Source: Porites lobata
Taxonomy: Eukaryota > Cnidaria > Anthozoa > Scleractinia > Poritidae
NCBI GenBank assembly: GCA_942486035.1
Contig: CALNXK010000032.1
Location: forward strand, 1,627,001 to 1,691,000
Length of the DNA stretch: 64,000 bases
Direction of reading: 5' to 3'
The notes under the pieces were generated by a model that saw only the letters and a program-made list of their open reading frames with translations, searched no databases and was not told where the DNA came from. The translations under genes were made by a program, and so were the position numbers. Below are positions 31,236 through 42,352 of the stretch, piece after piece. Numbering within the stretch: the first letter of the stretch is position 1; every line of letters begins with the position of its first letter.

Positions 31236-32443
31236 TTCGAAATTTTGATCCTGGAGTTCTTAAGCAAAAAGTGTTTAATCCCTTTTTTGATGACCCTGAG
31301 ACATCTCATGTACTAATGAACTCTAACCTTGATCCTAACCCCAATTTTTTTACCGCAAATTCAGAATTACTTTCGAACTGCATATATCTAATCTCCTCAG
31401 AATTTAACAAAATTCCTTTTCCTCCTGATGCATTTTCTGCTTTCCATGTTAACATCCGTAGCCTCCCAAAACACTTTGACAACCTGTCGGAATATCTTCG
31501 TTCATTTAATATGTTCTTCTCTGTTGTTGCCGTTTCTGAAACCTGGTTACATAAGTCTAATTCTGATCTCTTTAATATTCCTGGCTACCATTTTATCTCC
31601 AATTCAAGAGAACATAAATCAGGTGGTGGAGTTGGTCTTTACATTCAGTCTGATATGAATTTTAAGCTTAGGATTGATCTCCAATCTTCTGAGAATTCAT
31701 TGTACGAATCAGTCTTTGTGGAAATCATGCGACCTCAGGGTAAAAATATTATTGTAGGCTGCCTCTATAGACCTTCCGATGCCTCTCTTAATGGCTTTAA
31801 CAGGTCTCTTGAAGATATCTTGTCAGCCATCAGTTTTGAGAATAAGCTATCATATATTATGGGTGATTTTAGTATCAACATCCTCAACTCTCATTCTCAT
31901 TAACCTACAAATGAGTACATTAATCTTATGACATCTAATAGCCTCTATACTTTGATCTCCAAACCAACTCGCATAACTTCCTCAACTGCAACTCTGATTG
32001 ACAACATATTTACAAATAATCTTGAACTTAACATGAATAGAGGCATTTTTTACACTGACTTATCTGATCACCTCCCAGTTTTTCAAGTTACCCACTTGAA
32101 AATAATTGTTGAGCCTCCACGCCAAAAGAGATTTGTACTTCTTATTAACTCAGCAACTATGTTACCATTCAGGTCTAAACTGGAAGGTGTTGACTGGTCT
32201 TCAGTCTATTCCAGTAATTCTCTACATGAATCTTATGACACATTCTCTAGTCTTCTTACTTCGGCATACAGTATGTCATTTCCTCTTCAACCCGCATGTT
32301 CTAATAATAATGGAATTTATATAGCGCTTATACATCGCTGTTCTAAGCGCTTAAACCTCACCGCTCTTCAAAACCCTGGTTCTCAAATGGTCTCTTTACT
32401 TCTTGTAAAAGGAAAAATTCTCTTTACAAACAGTTCCAGTTAA
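31236..32443 (+). pseudogene. CR1-like LINE apurinic endonuclease and linker
   Basis: The frame reads AFHVNIRSLPKHFDNL (first Asn), VVAVSETWLHKS (catalytic Glu), GGGVGLYIQSD, VGCLYRPSD and IMGDFSINIL, where the usual GDFN reads GDFS. A stop at 31901-31903 follows. The next frame 31928-32443 continues LISKPTRITSSTATLIDNIFTN and LSDHLPVF with the catalytic SDH intact. The linker after it (PRQKRFVLLINS...) is decayed. The enzyme would nick the target to prime reverse transcription. Confidence 0.85.
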
Positions 32444-32463
32444 ACCCAACTGCACTCAACAAG

Positions 32464-33660
32464 TTGAGATACAACAAATACCATAATAAATACAATTTTC
32501 TCATCAAACTTGCCACGACAAAATTCTTCCATGACAAACCGCTCTCTGACAGTTCAGATTTAAGAAAGACATGGTCAGTCATAAAACAGATTATCTCCAA
32601 AAAGGAACCTGAGCAACGTTTCAATAACATGGAAGATAGTTCTGGTTCATACTCAAATCCTACTCAGATAGCTACAAAGTTTCATAATTTCTTTGCTAAT
32701 GTTGGTCCTTCTTTGGCAAATAAAATCTCTCTCCCACTCAAATTACGTATAGAGAGCTTCTGGTTGGTCATTACGCAAAGTATTTCTATCTTGACCCAAC
32801 TTCTACCACTGAGGTTGCTAATATAGTCCATTCTCTAAAAAATAGGAAATGTGAGGGTTTTGATGGCCTCTGTATTTCCCGTATAAAAGATACTATTGAT
32901 TTAATAGCTACCCCTTTGACCCATATCTGTAATCTGTCATTTTCTCAAGGTGTTTTTCCAGATAAGCTCAAAACAGCCAAGATCCTTCCCATCTTCAAAT
33001 GTGATGACTCTTCCTTTTTCTCTAACTACAGGCCTATTTCTATTCTCCGCTGTCTTTCCAAGGTCTTCGAAAAACTCTTCTACTTCAGATTGTCTGGATT
33101 TCTTGAAAAATTTGACATTCTTAGTCACCATCAATATGGCTGCAGACCACATCATTCTAGAACTATGGCTATCCTCGAATTTGTAAACAATATATATGAA
33201 GGCTTTGAAAGTAATGAATACACTATTGGAATTTTCTTAGACCTCAAGAAGGCATTTGATACTGTAAATCATCAGATACTTATTGACAAATTAAACTTTT
33301 ATGGTATCCGTGGTATTCCTCTAGCTTGGCTCACCAGCTATTTAGACAACCGACAACAGTATGTTATGGTCAATGGTCATGTTTCTTCTAATAATACTGT
33401 TGTGCGTGGGGTCCCTCAAGATTCTGTTCTTGGCCCTTTATTATTCCTCTTATACATTAGTGATCTTTTTCTTTCTTCAAATTTTCTTTCATTCATTCTC
33501 TTTGCTGTTGACACCAATATTTTTCTTCGTCATAAAGACTTGGCTACTTTAGCTAGAATGGTTTATCAAGAGCTTTCTCATGTCTCCTCCCGGTTTAACT
33601 CAAACAAGCTTACTGTTCATCCTGATAAATACAAATTCCGAAAAAGACAGTTAAAACATT
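32464..33660 (+). pseudogene. CR1-like LINE reverse transcriptase, 3'-truncated
   Basis: 32464-32826 gives the N-terminal extension (KTWSVIKQIISKK, FHNFFANVG). A frameshift leads to 32916-33650 with FPDKLKTAKILPIFK and NYRPISILRCLSKVFEKL, then QYGCRPHHSRTMAIL, FLDLKKAFDTVNHQIL, YGIRGIPLAWLTSYL and VRGVPQDSVLGPLLF (usual GVPQGS reads GVPQDS). The active site reads FAVDTNIF in place of FADDTNIF, so one catalytic Asp is lost. LTVHPDKYKF is the last recognisable LINE sequence (about 33635). After it the match ends and the thumb and 3' UTR are missing. Confidence 0.87.
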
Positions 33661-33719
33661 ACAAGTTGACACAAAACTTTGTCAGCTTCAGCTGTCAAGG
33701 TAAACAAGTTTCAAGATGA

Positions 33720-34190
33720 TGCATTAATTTTCTGCATAAACTCACCTGTCTAAATTTGACCAATCAGAGCATAAAAATTGAACGTAGATTGTGACCAACG
33801 TGTGACCACAGTGAGAAAAGTGAAACATTTCAAAAGCAATTGTCTTCCCTCCCTTTAACAGCTGGTTGAATTTTCGATTCCTAGGTCAGTTTGGAATCAA
33901 AATTTTAATAGTGCGGCAGATAAACACAACTTTTTTCATATGAATTTAAAAAAATCAACTTGAGCCTGCAATCATTTGAAAACTAGTAGCTTGTAAGCGG
34001 ATAACTTCAAAAATGCTCGAACACGATGAGTCGATACCTCAACCCGCGATACGATATGGTGATATTGATCAACGGATACCTGTTTTGACAGCTGTCAATT
34101 GATCACAACATTTATGTGCAATTTTGAGTGCAATGTGTGCAATATCAGGTTGTTCCTGGGCTTCCAAACTAGCTAGAAAGTGTGAGATTA
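33720..34190. other. non-coding stretch
   Basis: No repeat or gene was recognised. It starts where the LINE similarity ends. Confidence 0.35.
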
Positions 34191-35145
34191 AACATTGGTT
34201 TCCCTGTGGTGCGGACGGACGGTCGGCGGTCGGTGTACGGTCACGTGATTACCAATTTTTTTCGGATGGGTAGATTATCTTAGCTATGAGACATCAACTT
34301 GACACTTGGACACTTGGCCCCCAGAAGACACGTGGTATGGTGTGATTCTGTGGGTGTTAAGAGTTCTGGGTCTAGCAGAGAAAATGAAGAATTGGCCTAA
34401 ACCTAAGTTCTTTCGGTGTCGTGTTGATTTCTTGCAGAGTTAATTTTCACGTAGTACGATCAGCATTGCAGTATTATGCTTGCAGAATTTAATATGTCTA
34501 CATTATCATTTTTGCTGATCAGGTCTTTATAGATCTTACGTTCTTCGGCATATTCGTTTGCGCTCCTTTGCAGTCCTTTGTGGATAATGTTTCTACTTTA
34601 TGAATTGTTGGGCCGTAGATCTTTTATAGATCCTATATATGCTGTAATTCTTGCACGGTTCTGTCCATGTTTTTTAGGTTGGTTTTGGCCAATTCTTCAT
34701 TTTCTCTGCGAGTCATCAACTTGACAGTTGGACTCTTGCCTCCTAGAAGACACGTGGTATGGCGTGATTCTGTGGGTGTTAACAGTTCTGGGTCAGGGCT
34801 TAAAATCAGAGTGCGTGGATATTTTTCTATGGTTTTTGTGCCATACTGACAAGCCCCAAAACAGCTGTCTATGGGTACAATCCCGCTCTGTTTTGAGTTC
34901 TTGCGGTGTCGTGTTGATGTCTTGCAGAGTTAATTTTCACGTAGTACGATACAGCATTGTAGTATTCTGCATGCAGAATTTAATATGTCGACATTATTAT
35001 TTTTGCTGATCAGGTCTTTATAGATTCTACGTTCTTCGGCATATTCGTTTGCGCTCCTTTGCAGTTCTTTGTGGTTAATGTTTGTACTTTAGCTATGGTG
35101 CTACGCAAGCGCGCTTCCACGCGCGTGGAGCTCCGCTAAAATTAA
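34190..35145 (+). repeat. dispersed repeat with internal duplication
   Basis: The unit about 34285-34600 is repeated at about 34708-35091. Shared blocks: CATCAACTTGACA-TTGGA, AGAAGACACGTGGTATGG-GTGATTCTGTGGGTGTTAA, GGTGTCGTGTTGAT-TCTTGCAGAGTTAATTTTCACGTAGTACGAT, TTTTTGCTGATCAGGTCTTTATAGAT and ACGTTCTTCGGCATATTCGTTTGCGCTCCTTTGCAG. The second unit has about 70 extra bases. The left edge (GGTGCGGACGGACGGTCGG...GTCACGTGATTACCAA) and right edge (GGTGCTACGC...CGTGGAGCTCCGCTA) resemble 49190-49285 in compact form. Confidence 0.82.
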
Positions 35146-35930
35146 AACTATTCTACCTGCAGCATTAACATGGCCCTCCCGAAAAAAGAAGGGTTTTTGC
35201 ATCTCGCTTGACTCGAGGCTACGAGAGAGCCATGTCAGAGTCAATATTTCGGCGACTGTATTTTGCCGCACTCGCTTGTTTTAGCTTGACAACATTGTAT
35301 ATTTGCACTACTTTGTAATATTTGAGTCTTTGTGCAAGCGCTTCCCAATTACTATCGGTTTATTAAGAATATCAGCTTAGCGAACTTCATACCTGTGAAC
35401 TTGAATTTCTAGAGTTTATGTTTTAGAACTTTCCTACAGTATCCCAGACAGGCAAGCTATAATCAAAGTGTGTTTGGATCAAGGCTTTTCAAGATCTTTT
35501 GAATAACATATTAATCGTCTATAACCCTTCAGCAATCTGTTCCCTCTTAATCTTGCGAAAGTTGGATATCAATACTTTAATAAATGTATCCTTTATAATC
35601 GAATCTCCAAGCAGAAGGATTTGTTCACGGCACGACTGATGTATCTTCACTATTGAACTTGCTGACTGAATGACGCTATACTGACGTTTCATTGGGGATG
35701 GCAGAGTCCTCTATAATTATTAGTATAGCTTTACTGAGTGAGTCGCGTTCTTTCGTAATTACCTCTATATCGAGCTGTTTTGCGCTCGGCTAAAACTTGA
35801 TTTTAGTAAGTTACTTTTCCGGCTCAAAGCTTGATTTTCACGTTTTAAAATTACGATGCTTGGTTTGCAACTTGTGTTCCTGCATTTCTTCCAAAAGACC
35901 AGTGCCGCGTTTTGAGGTGGAGGGAAGGGG
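35146..35930. other. non-coding stretch
   Basis: No gene or repeat was recognised up to the poly-G run (about 35927-35940). Confidence 0.35.
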
Positions 35931-35944
35931 GGGGGGGGGGAGTG

Positions 35945-36300
35945 TTGGAGGTACAAATGTAATAAAAATTGACCACAAATGTAATAATGCACTCAAATGT
36001 AATACAATTCATATTGACCACAAACGTAAAAATGTACTCAAATGTAATACAAATTGACCACAAATGTAATAAAACCGACAAATGCTATCCAAACATTATA
36101 TGCTCGAAAGAACGCCGCGCTCAATATAAGTTGGACAAAAGTAAGCGCTGCTTTCGAAAACAATATCCTATTGCATTTAATCGAAAGAGCACCGTCCTGA
36201 ATAACCTTGGCATCTTTTAAATCGAAAAGCACTAAGCCCCGCGGTGCTCTTTCGAAAAAACAACGTCTCACCCTTTCGTAAACGGTCGTTTCCATTTTTA
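35945..36300 (+). repeat. dispersed repeat family C, copy 1
   Basis: It begins with five or six tandem units of about 22-27 bp built on ACAAATGTAATA and AATTGACC (35945-36075). It continues with ATATGCTCGAAAGA-CGCCGCGCTCAA, TAATCGAAAGAGC and GCGGTGCTCTTTCGAAAA, and ends with CCCTTTCGTAAACGGTCG. The same order appears inverted at 50367-51135. GAAAGAGCGCCGCGG blocks occur in both orientations inside the repeat and can pair. The class is unknown. Confidence 0.82.
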
Positions 36301-36534
36301 AAGGTGGATGCCACCATTAGTAACCAAGCCTTTAGTCATGATGGATGTAATATATTTCCTAGATTAAGTTACAATAAGGCAAATAATAGGTTTGTGAATA
36401 GTTTTAGAAAGAACGAAGTTATAGCCCAAGTTGAATTTACGTGAAATATTATGAAAAGGGCTGGGGTCACCTGTTATTGATGTAACAGTTAAGAAAGACA
36501 GTTTGCTAGTGTATGTACTTAATTCTCCGGTATT
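36301..36534. other. short spacer
   Basis: Nothing was recognised. Confidence 0.3.
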
Positions 36535-36640
36535 TTGGCGGGTCGGTGTGGTAGTGTAGTCACTGTGGTAAGGGAGAGAGATTAGGATACAAAAGGTCTG
36601 GGTTCGACCCTGGGTTGCGGTTTTCTTTCTTTATAATAGA
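36535..36640 (+). repeat. possible tRNA-derived SINE head
   Basis: GGTTCGACCC (about 36602-36611) matches the RNA polymerase III B box, preceded 55 bases upstream by TGTGGTAGTGTAG, which resembles an A box. A T/C-rich tail (TTTTCTTTCTTT) follows. The T-arm does not pair well, so it is not a functional tRNA. A SINE origin is inferred from the two boxes alone. Confidence 0.4.
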
Positions 36641-36763
36641 AATACTTTCAATAACAGGTTATGATAATTGTAAAAGTAAATTATAATTATCACAAAAAAT
36701 CTCCCAGAATCTTTATAACTTTGACAATTTTATACCTAGAAGACTGTCAGACCACAACAAGAT

Positions 36764-39412
36764 AACAGGAGGGCATTTTGTACGCGCATGCGTCAATACA
36801 GTCTGTTGAAGTGCCACAGAGGCATTTTCTGTGAATTGTTTACGTTCACTACGAACATTTGCAGGCTGTCTTTTGGAGCTGAATGAAGTATATTGGGAGC
36901 TACGTTCCACAAACGTGTTCTTTAAGGTATCGAGGTATTTCTCCGATGAAAGTGAGTTTATTGTAGCTTAGCTGTCGCCTTGAGAGGACAGTCTTTCCTT
37001 TCGTAAACCAGTACATCGAAGACAAGATGGCGGCTGAATGTTGTTACGACCTAACATTTCGCGCCCATTTTTTGAGCAGAGGGAAGAGGTCAGTATGGTA
37101 ATTTTCCTTTAAACAATCATGCTATAGGTATTTAATTCTTCTTAACAGTATAACTCTAAAAACGAACTTAATCGTTTCAGGAATACAGTGGTAAATTAAT
37201 TGTCCATTCTGTCGTGAAATTGTTTTTCACCCTTTCGCTGGCTTCTTTATCTCGAAATCTTGCCTTTCTCCCCAAATTAAGTTAATGGTTAATAATTCTA
37301 AGAATACTTCCTCGGATGAATGGTGCTTTGACGACGGCTGTGAAAAATCGCCTTCTGCAGTAATTTTAGCTTTCTTCACCGGTACGCCTTCGTTGAGAAA
37401 TAGAATACACGCAAATCAACTATAAATTTAATTCAATGTAATGACGCCAGTAAGATTGTGTTTTGAAAATAAGGAAATTCTATCATTTAGTTATACAAAG
37501 GAAAAAAATTACAGAAATCGGTTTGAATTCTGATTTTTCCACCTTATCTTAATGGTACATTGTTTGTTTACATTTTATTATGCAAATAAATGAGATTTAT
37601 TTCTGAAAGAAATAAATGGTTTTATGCTGAATGTGACTGATCAATATTGTATTTCTCCAGCTACCAGCAAAGGAGGGTTTTCCTGTCATCCGGTTGATTT
37701 GTCACGAAAGTGTCATTTATATCACGGGTCATGTAAGTCACGGAAGCGAGGCACAAGGCCTCCTTCCTCGCATTACAAGACAGTCAGAAACATTTTTCCC
37801 TCCCTTCCCTCCCGTTAGCTTTATTTTACCCTGGGGAATGACGGGTGTGCCCTCACCTTTGCTGGGATAATGTTCTTGTGTATCTGGTTTTCTCAGTTTT
37901 ATATGCTTTCATTTAATAAACGGCCACTCCCGTGGCCAAAATATCCCATAATGGGTTTGTAATCATTTTGTGTCCCAGCAAACAGAGCTCGCCCAAAGTG
38001 AGACTCCGCCAATGTCAATAACTCTCGTAATATGTGAAGGAACGTGAAGCATAAATACATCATTTCGGCATTTTAAAGAAAATCTAGCCTAACTCCCCAA
38101 CCCCAAAATAGCACGAAATGAAACGTTATCAATATACCTTTTAAATAAATTCCGATTTCTGTTGCAAAAAAATTACATTTATTCCAAAATGATACCATTT
38201 TGTGGATACTACATTTGTTCATATACTAATTTGTGAAACATTTCATTCACATTCTCCTCTGTATTGAACCACATTCTTGTTTAATGCATCAGTATCTGCT
38301 TGATAATTCTTCCCATAGGGTTTCATTTACAACTTACATAAGGGGTTCGTCTGGACACAGTAAAAAGCTCTCATCAGAAACTGACAAAATCACCACCATT
38401 CATTTGTGTCTTGTTTGTTTTCGCATCCAAACTCATTTGGGTCCTTTAGCAGTGTTTTTTTGTTTTTGAGGAAACAGCATTATATGCACCCCTCTAACAA
38501 ACTTCCTGTCTTATGTTTTAACAGGCTTTGAAGGTGAACAAAAATCATCAGCTCGATTTATGGAGTGATGGCCATTCTCTGATCTGAGTGGATCACTACT
38601 GTCATCAAATATAAATTAAAACTAAGAAATCGATTGTGGAACACAGGAGATGGTACTCAAGAGTTGCTTCAAAATAGTAGCTTAGGAAAAATCTCTGTAT
38701 CTTTTAGAGTAACAGAAAAATAAAAGTATTGTTTGTTTTATCGGGGTATGTGCATTTGTTTTGTTTACAAGTGAGCTTATGAAATTCTCAAGTTACTACA
38801 TAATCGCATGTAATTGTTACTATCTCAGACAGAATCCATTCTTCATTTCCTGTGGAATATATTTTCTATAAATTTTTCCGCGAAAACTTTCGAAAAACTG
38901 TAAAAAAAACCCATTGATTTCATGTTTTTGTGGCAATTATAAACGCGTCTCCGCGATCAGTTTAACATGAGACATCACGCTAATAAATAAACCTCACGTA
39001 GTAAAAATTTTTTTTCGCTTTTCGTAAAGCAGCTGAACATTGCTACGATGCAATTCTTGCTAGATATAAGGTAAAACCATGAGTTTGGAAATCAAACCAT
39101 AGAAAATGCATTGCTTTGTGAGTGAAAATCATGCAGACTTATACAGGAAGAGTGATTTTTGGCGTTGAGTCTTTAAAGTTTTTAAAAAGTCACGAGAACC
39201 TACTGCTGAAAAATCCCGCTTAGAAAACGTCCGATTTTTGTCATGAAGAACATTTTTTGTAGGAAAGTGCGCTATTCAAAGCACCAACGAAATGGCTTCT
39301 AAAAGGACTGTAACTTTACGAGAGTTTTCGATTTCCCGCCATCAGATTTGATGCGCCCACGCCATTGTCGTTCAGCGGATGTACGCATGCGCATGCAAAT
39401 TGCCCTCCTGTT
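36764..39412. mobile_element. 2,649-bp terminal-inverted-repeat DNA element with 9-bp TSD
   Basis: The left end AACAGGAGGGCATTTTGTACGCGCATGCG and the right end (minus strand) AACAGGAGGGCAATTTGCATGCGCATGCG are inverted repeats with a few mismatches. Both sides are flanked by CAACAAGAT (36755-36763 and 39413-39421), a perfect 9-bp duplication. It encodes no transposase. Gene-like signals lie inside: AAGATGGCGGCTGAATG at 37024 and a donor at 37089, an acceptor with a Cys/His-rich frame at 37660, an acceptor and stop at 38525-38591, and AATAAA near 38718. Size and TSD length resemble the element at 16066-18630, but the ends differ in sequence. Confidence 0.87.
37027..37088 (+). CDS. candidate first exon inside TIR element
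   Basis: An ATG in the context AAGATGGCGGC opens 20 codons (MAAECCYDLTF...SRGKR) to a possible donor GTCAGT at 37089. No domain is recognised. A downstream segment with acceptor CTACCAG (37668) would continue in frame as a Cys/His-rich peptide (GGFSCHP, KCHLYHGSC, RKRGTR) ending at the TAG 37816-37818. A terminal-exon-like piece follows at 38526-38591 (acceptor TTATGTTTTAACAG). Splicing is inferred from motifs only, and the three pieces need not belong to one transcript. Confidence 0.3.
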
Positions 39413-39421
39413 CAACAAGAT

Positions 39422-40320
39422 AGCATTTGCCATAAAATATCTTCCCATGTCACATTTAAGGTAATGATACCATCAGCCACGTGACTATTTCCGAATTAAG
39501 TTTTTTTTGTTGCTGTGACAAGATTTCATTAACGAGTTAAAAACAGTTGTTTGGGGGATTAAAAAATAACCAGTTGACGTCCAGCAGACAAACCTGAATA
39601 GAAAAATATTGTGAAATTGTGGGTCTCTTTAGTAGCAACAATTTACGGTTATGATTTTCTAGGGACTTTGTGTTCCCTTGAGCCCATTATATTTTATTTT
39701 CCTATTTTTTTTAAACGTGCCTGGAGAACAGTTATGTGTAGCCTTCACATTTATACAGCCTCACAATATCTGATAGAAACTATTACCATACGGTGTATAT
39801 TTTCTTTGGGGACAGACATAATAGGAAAGCAGACGATAACCTTTTTCGCTACTCATAACTATAATACAATCTTAAACCTACTCAAACTGTACGGTTCGTG
39901 TTCAGGTCATGTGCAGTGCATTGCCGAGAAATGTGCGGTACACTTAAGTTAACTACACTACAAAATTATAAACGTTAATAATAGAGCAACTTACAACTTA
40001 AAAAATAAATAATAAAGACAAACTCGGGCTCGAAAAGCCGACGAGTCTGTTGTCAGAATAGAGGAGAACTCTTTCAAATTTTAGATAAGCTCACTTTTTT
40101 AGCGAGAATATAAAGCCGTAAACAAACTTCATTCATAAGGGGTATCAGCTGTATTCAGAGCACGAGTTATAGAAAAAGAGCAGCACACTGCAAAATTCTT
40201 GAATGGCAATTAATGAATAAGAAAATAAATAGTAATTCAATAGAACATGAACAAAAAGCTGATGTTATGAGCTGATGTTATGAATGAACAATGACAGATA
40301 AATAACTTAATTTCTTGAAA
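39422..40320. other. non-coding stretch
   Basis: One 113-codon frame (39611-39952) has hydrophobic stretches and no recognised motif. Nothing else was found. Confidence 0.3.
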
Positions 40321-40329
40321 ATTTTTATT

Positions 40330-40805
40330 CAAAAACAGACCCCATAAGTTTATCCTAAAAAGCAATTGGCGTATAACACTAACTGGGTTACTAGATCCGT
40401 TCAAACAAGTTAAATCGGCTGAGCACATGGCAAAAAATCAATTTCAAGTGCACTCTGTAGTTTTCTGTCACGCCGATGTCAAAATGTAGAAAACGTCGAT
40501 GAAAACTTTACAAAGACAAAAATTCTCTTTCAAAAACGTACTTTCCTTGATCATAGAGTACAGAACGTACCATTTACCACATTTCTTCAGAAACCTCATT
40601 GCGTCGGTTGGCTCAAAACAAGCCAAGGGCTCTGATCCGCCGTGAAGAAAACAAGATTGAATTCCTCGAAACACAATTTCATAGCGAAAAGCTCTCGTTT
40701 GTCCACAAAAAGGAATCTAAGCATTCTTTTGAAGTTTTTCTTTCCGTTCTTGTCTTTTATCGGCGTATTTTCAATCTTAAAATGCAAAACTTTTGTCTTA
40801 AATAA
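40330..40805 (+). repeat. dispersed repeat, copy B
   Basis: Second copy of the repeat at 10870-11335, same orientation. It may extend left to about 40150. It ends directly before the Crypton-type element. Confidence 0.75.
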
Positions 40806-40833
40806 TATACACGAAAAAATTACTCAGTTCTGA

Positions 40834-41160
40834 ATGGCTGAGAAAGGAGTGCAGTTCTTCTGTAACACGAGTGCAAACTTGTTACACGAGCGAAAAATAC
40901 AAATGGTTTCTGATTGGCCGAAAACACAAAAGAAACCACCAAGAACCAATCAGACCTCAGCTGTTTTAACAACAAAATTTAAGAAAACGGCCATGGTTTC
41001 CTGCAAACAACGATTTGATTTTGTACGCAAAACAACAATAGAAAAGTTAAAAAAACATTCAAAAAAACCCGAACATGGTAAAAAGTACGTCTTTCTGGCT
41101 CAATGTTTTGAAAACGCGGTGCTAAGAGAAAAATACTGTCAACAAAAGCGAGGAAAATGA
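40834..41160 (+). CDS. unrecognised basic frame upstream of Crypton recombinase
   Basis: 108 codons, Lys-rich (KKPPRTNQTS, RKTTIEKLKKHSKKPEHGKK). No known domain. It sits directly upstream of the recombinase pieces on the same strand and could be an N-terminal or host-derived part of the same element, but no motif proves this. Confidence 0.3.
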   Translation: MAEKGVQFFCNTSANLLHERKIQMVSDWPKTQKKPPRTNQTSAVLTTKFKKTAMVSCKQRFDFVRKTTIEKLKKHSKKPEHGKKYVFLAQCFENAVLREKYCQQKRGK

Positions 41161-41319
41161 GCCAGAGAAACTAAACAAGCTGCTTATAACAGACTACGCT
41201 AAGGTAAAAAGTAAAGAACAAAAACGGTGGCAACCAGACGCAAGCCATGACAGCTACACTTTTCAGGCATCTAAATGAACAAGGATACAAGTTTTGCATG
41301 ATAACAACAGGGATTTCAA

Positions 41320-42169
41320 GTCACGTACGTTATTTGTTGGAGGAGAAAAGTGTCCGGTTGCTCTCTTTAAGTCTTTTGCCGAGCGACGACCTCTATCGAG
41401 TAGAGTAGAGTAGATTTGTTTATTCAGAACCCCTTGCAGCTAAGAGCTGGATAACAGGATCGTGCGCAAATTACACATAATAAACATTTATCTTATGCCA
41501 AAAAATCTAAATATTTCACAGATACAAATTTTGACAATCTTTTTGTCTTACACATTTTGTTATTATAGTTCCAGCAGCTTCGTAACGCGTACGAGTGAAC
41601 GGTAGTTACCCTTCCACTCATGGCCAGGCCAAACACAGTGTTGGATGGTTTTAAATTACGCATAAATGATTCGCAAGCAACAGCCCTCCGGTCTTTTAAA
41701 GACGGTAGGCCACTTAGTATCAATACTTCGTCATAATGTAAATTCGGAAGAATTATCCTAAGGATGCGCTTTTGAATTCCCTCCAAATCATCAGACAGAT
41801 GCTTTGTCAGACTCGCGAATGGGGAGCTGCGAATTGTTTACAATCAAGTTCTTCATAATAATTGGCCATGCGATGGTCTGTTTTTTGTACCTCAGTAGCA
41901 AACGAAACCGAAAAACAAATATCTGGTTCAAACTAAACCAATTCGTAGCTGGTACTAGCCTTAAAGAAAGCAAGAAAAACGTTTCAACGAATCATAGTGC
42001 AAGAAAAACAACAGTCAGCAAGCTGAAGAAAGCAAAGATTGTAAGTTCAGATTATATCGCCAGTGTCACAGGGCACGGAGGTATAAATTTCCTCAACGAC
42101 TACGATGAAGCCGACGAAGACGAGCGACGATTACTCTCTCTTGCAATAGGCCAAGGCCAAATGAAGTAA
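41320..42169 (+). pseudogene. Crypton-type tyrosine recombinase remnant
   Basis: 41325-41395 reads LFVGGEKCPVALFKSFAERRPL, a segment typical of Crypton/DUF3504-type recombinases. A LINE tail then interrupts the frame. From about 41790 to the TAA/TGA near 42169 the frame continues VCFLYLSSKRNRKTNIWFKL and TNHSARKTTVSKLKKA (the H-x-x-R box). It then has IASVTGHGG (second His) and INFLNDYDEADEDERRLLSLAI with the candidate nucleophilic Tyr. The catalytic C-terminal half, including H-x-x-R, GH and Y, can be read without a stop. The upstream half is degraded or missing. The enzyme would move the element by site-specific recombination through a circular DNA. This is distinct from the DIRS-type recombinase at 6.5-6.9 kb. 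Confidence 0.8.
41395..41788 (-). pseudogene. LINE 3' fragment inserted in Crypton
   Basis: The minus-strand frame 41786-41493 reads EGIQKRILRIILPNLHYDEVLILSGLPSLKDRR, the C-terminal signature of CR1/L2-type LINEs (IQKRALRII...YDE). It then has LRSCWNYNN near the end. A short 3' UTR ends at 41395-41410 with (TCTAC)n on the minus strand. It lies within the Crypton recombinase frame, so it inserted later. No clear target duplication was found. Confidence 0.83.
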
Positions 42170-42313
42170 TGAAAACCTCAGCGCTGAGAAAATGCAAATA
42201 TTATATTTAATTAATATTGGCAGTTTCCAACATGACAACAACTGTGGCCTCACTCACCCATCAAAATTTGTTGTTCTAGTTATGTTTTTTGTGTTTATTA
42301 TCAATACCGTAAC

Positions 42314-42320
42314 TAATCAC

Positions 42321-42352
<32 letters not shown>

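Larger units (their letters stand above)
29970..33660 (+). mobile_element. CR1-like LINE with PHD finger, ORF1 present, 3' end missing
   Basis: ORF1, PHD finger, endonuclease and RT occur in order over 3.7 kb. It is unusual for a LINE to keep the 5' end and lose the 3' end, since normal insertion truncates the 5' side. This points to a later deletion or replacement at about 33.66 kb. Confidence 0.83.

Noticed and set aside
36602..36611. Functional tRNA gene suggested by GGTTCGACCC
   Set aside because: T-arm and acceptor stem do not pair; at most a tRNA-derived SINE.
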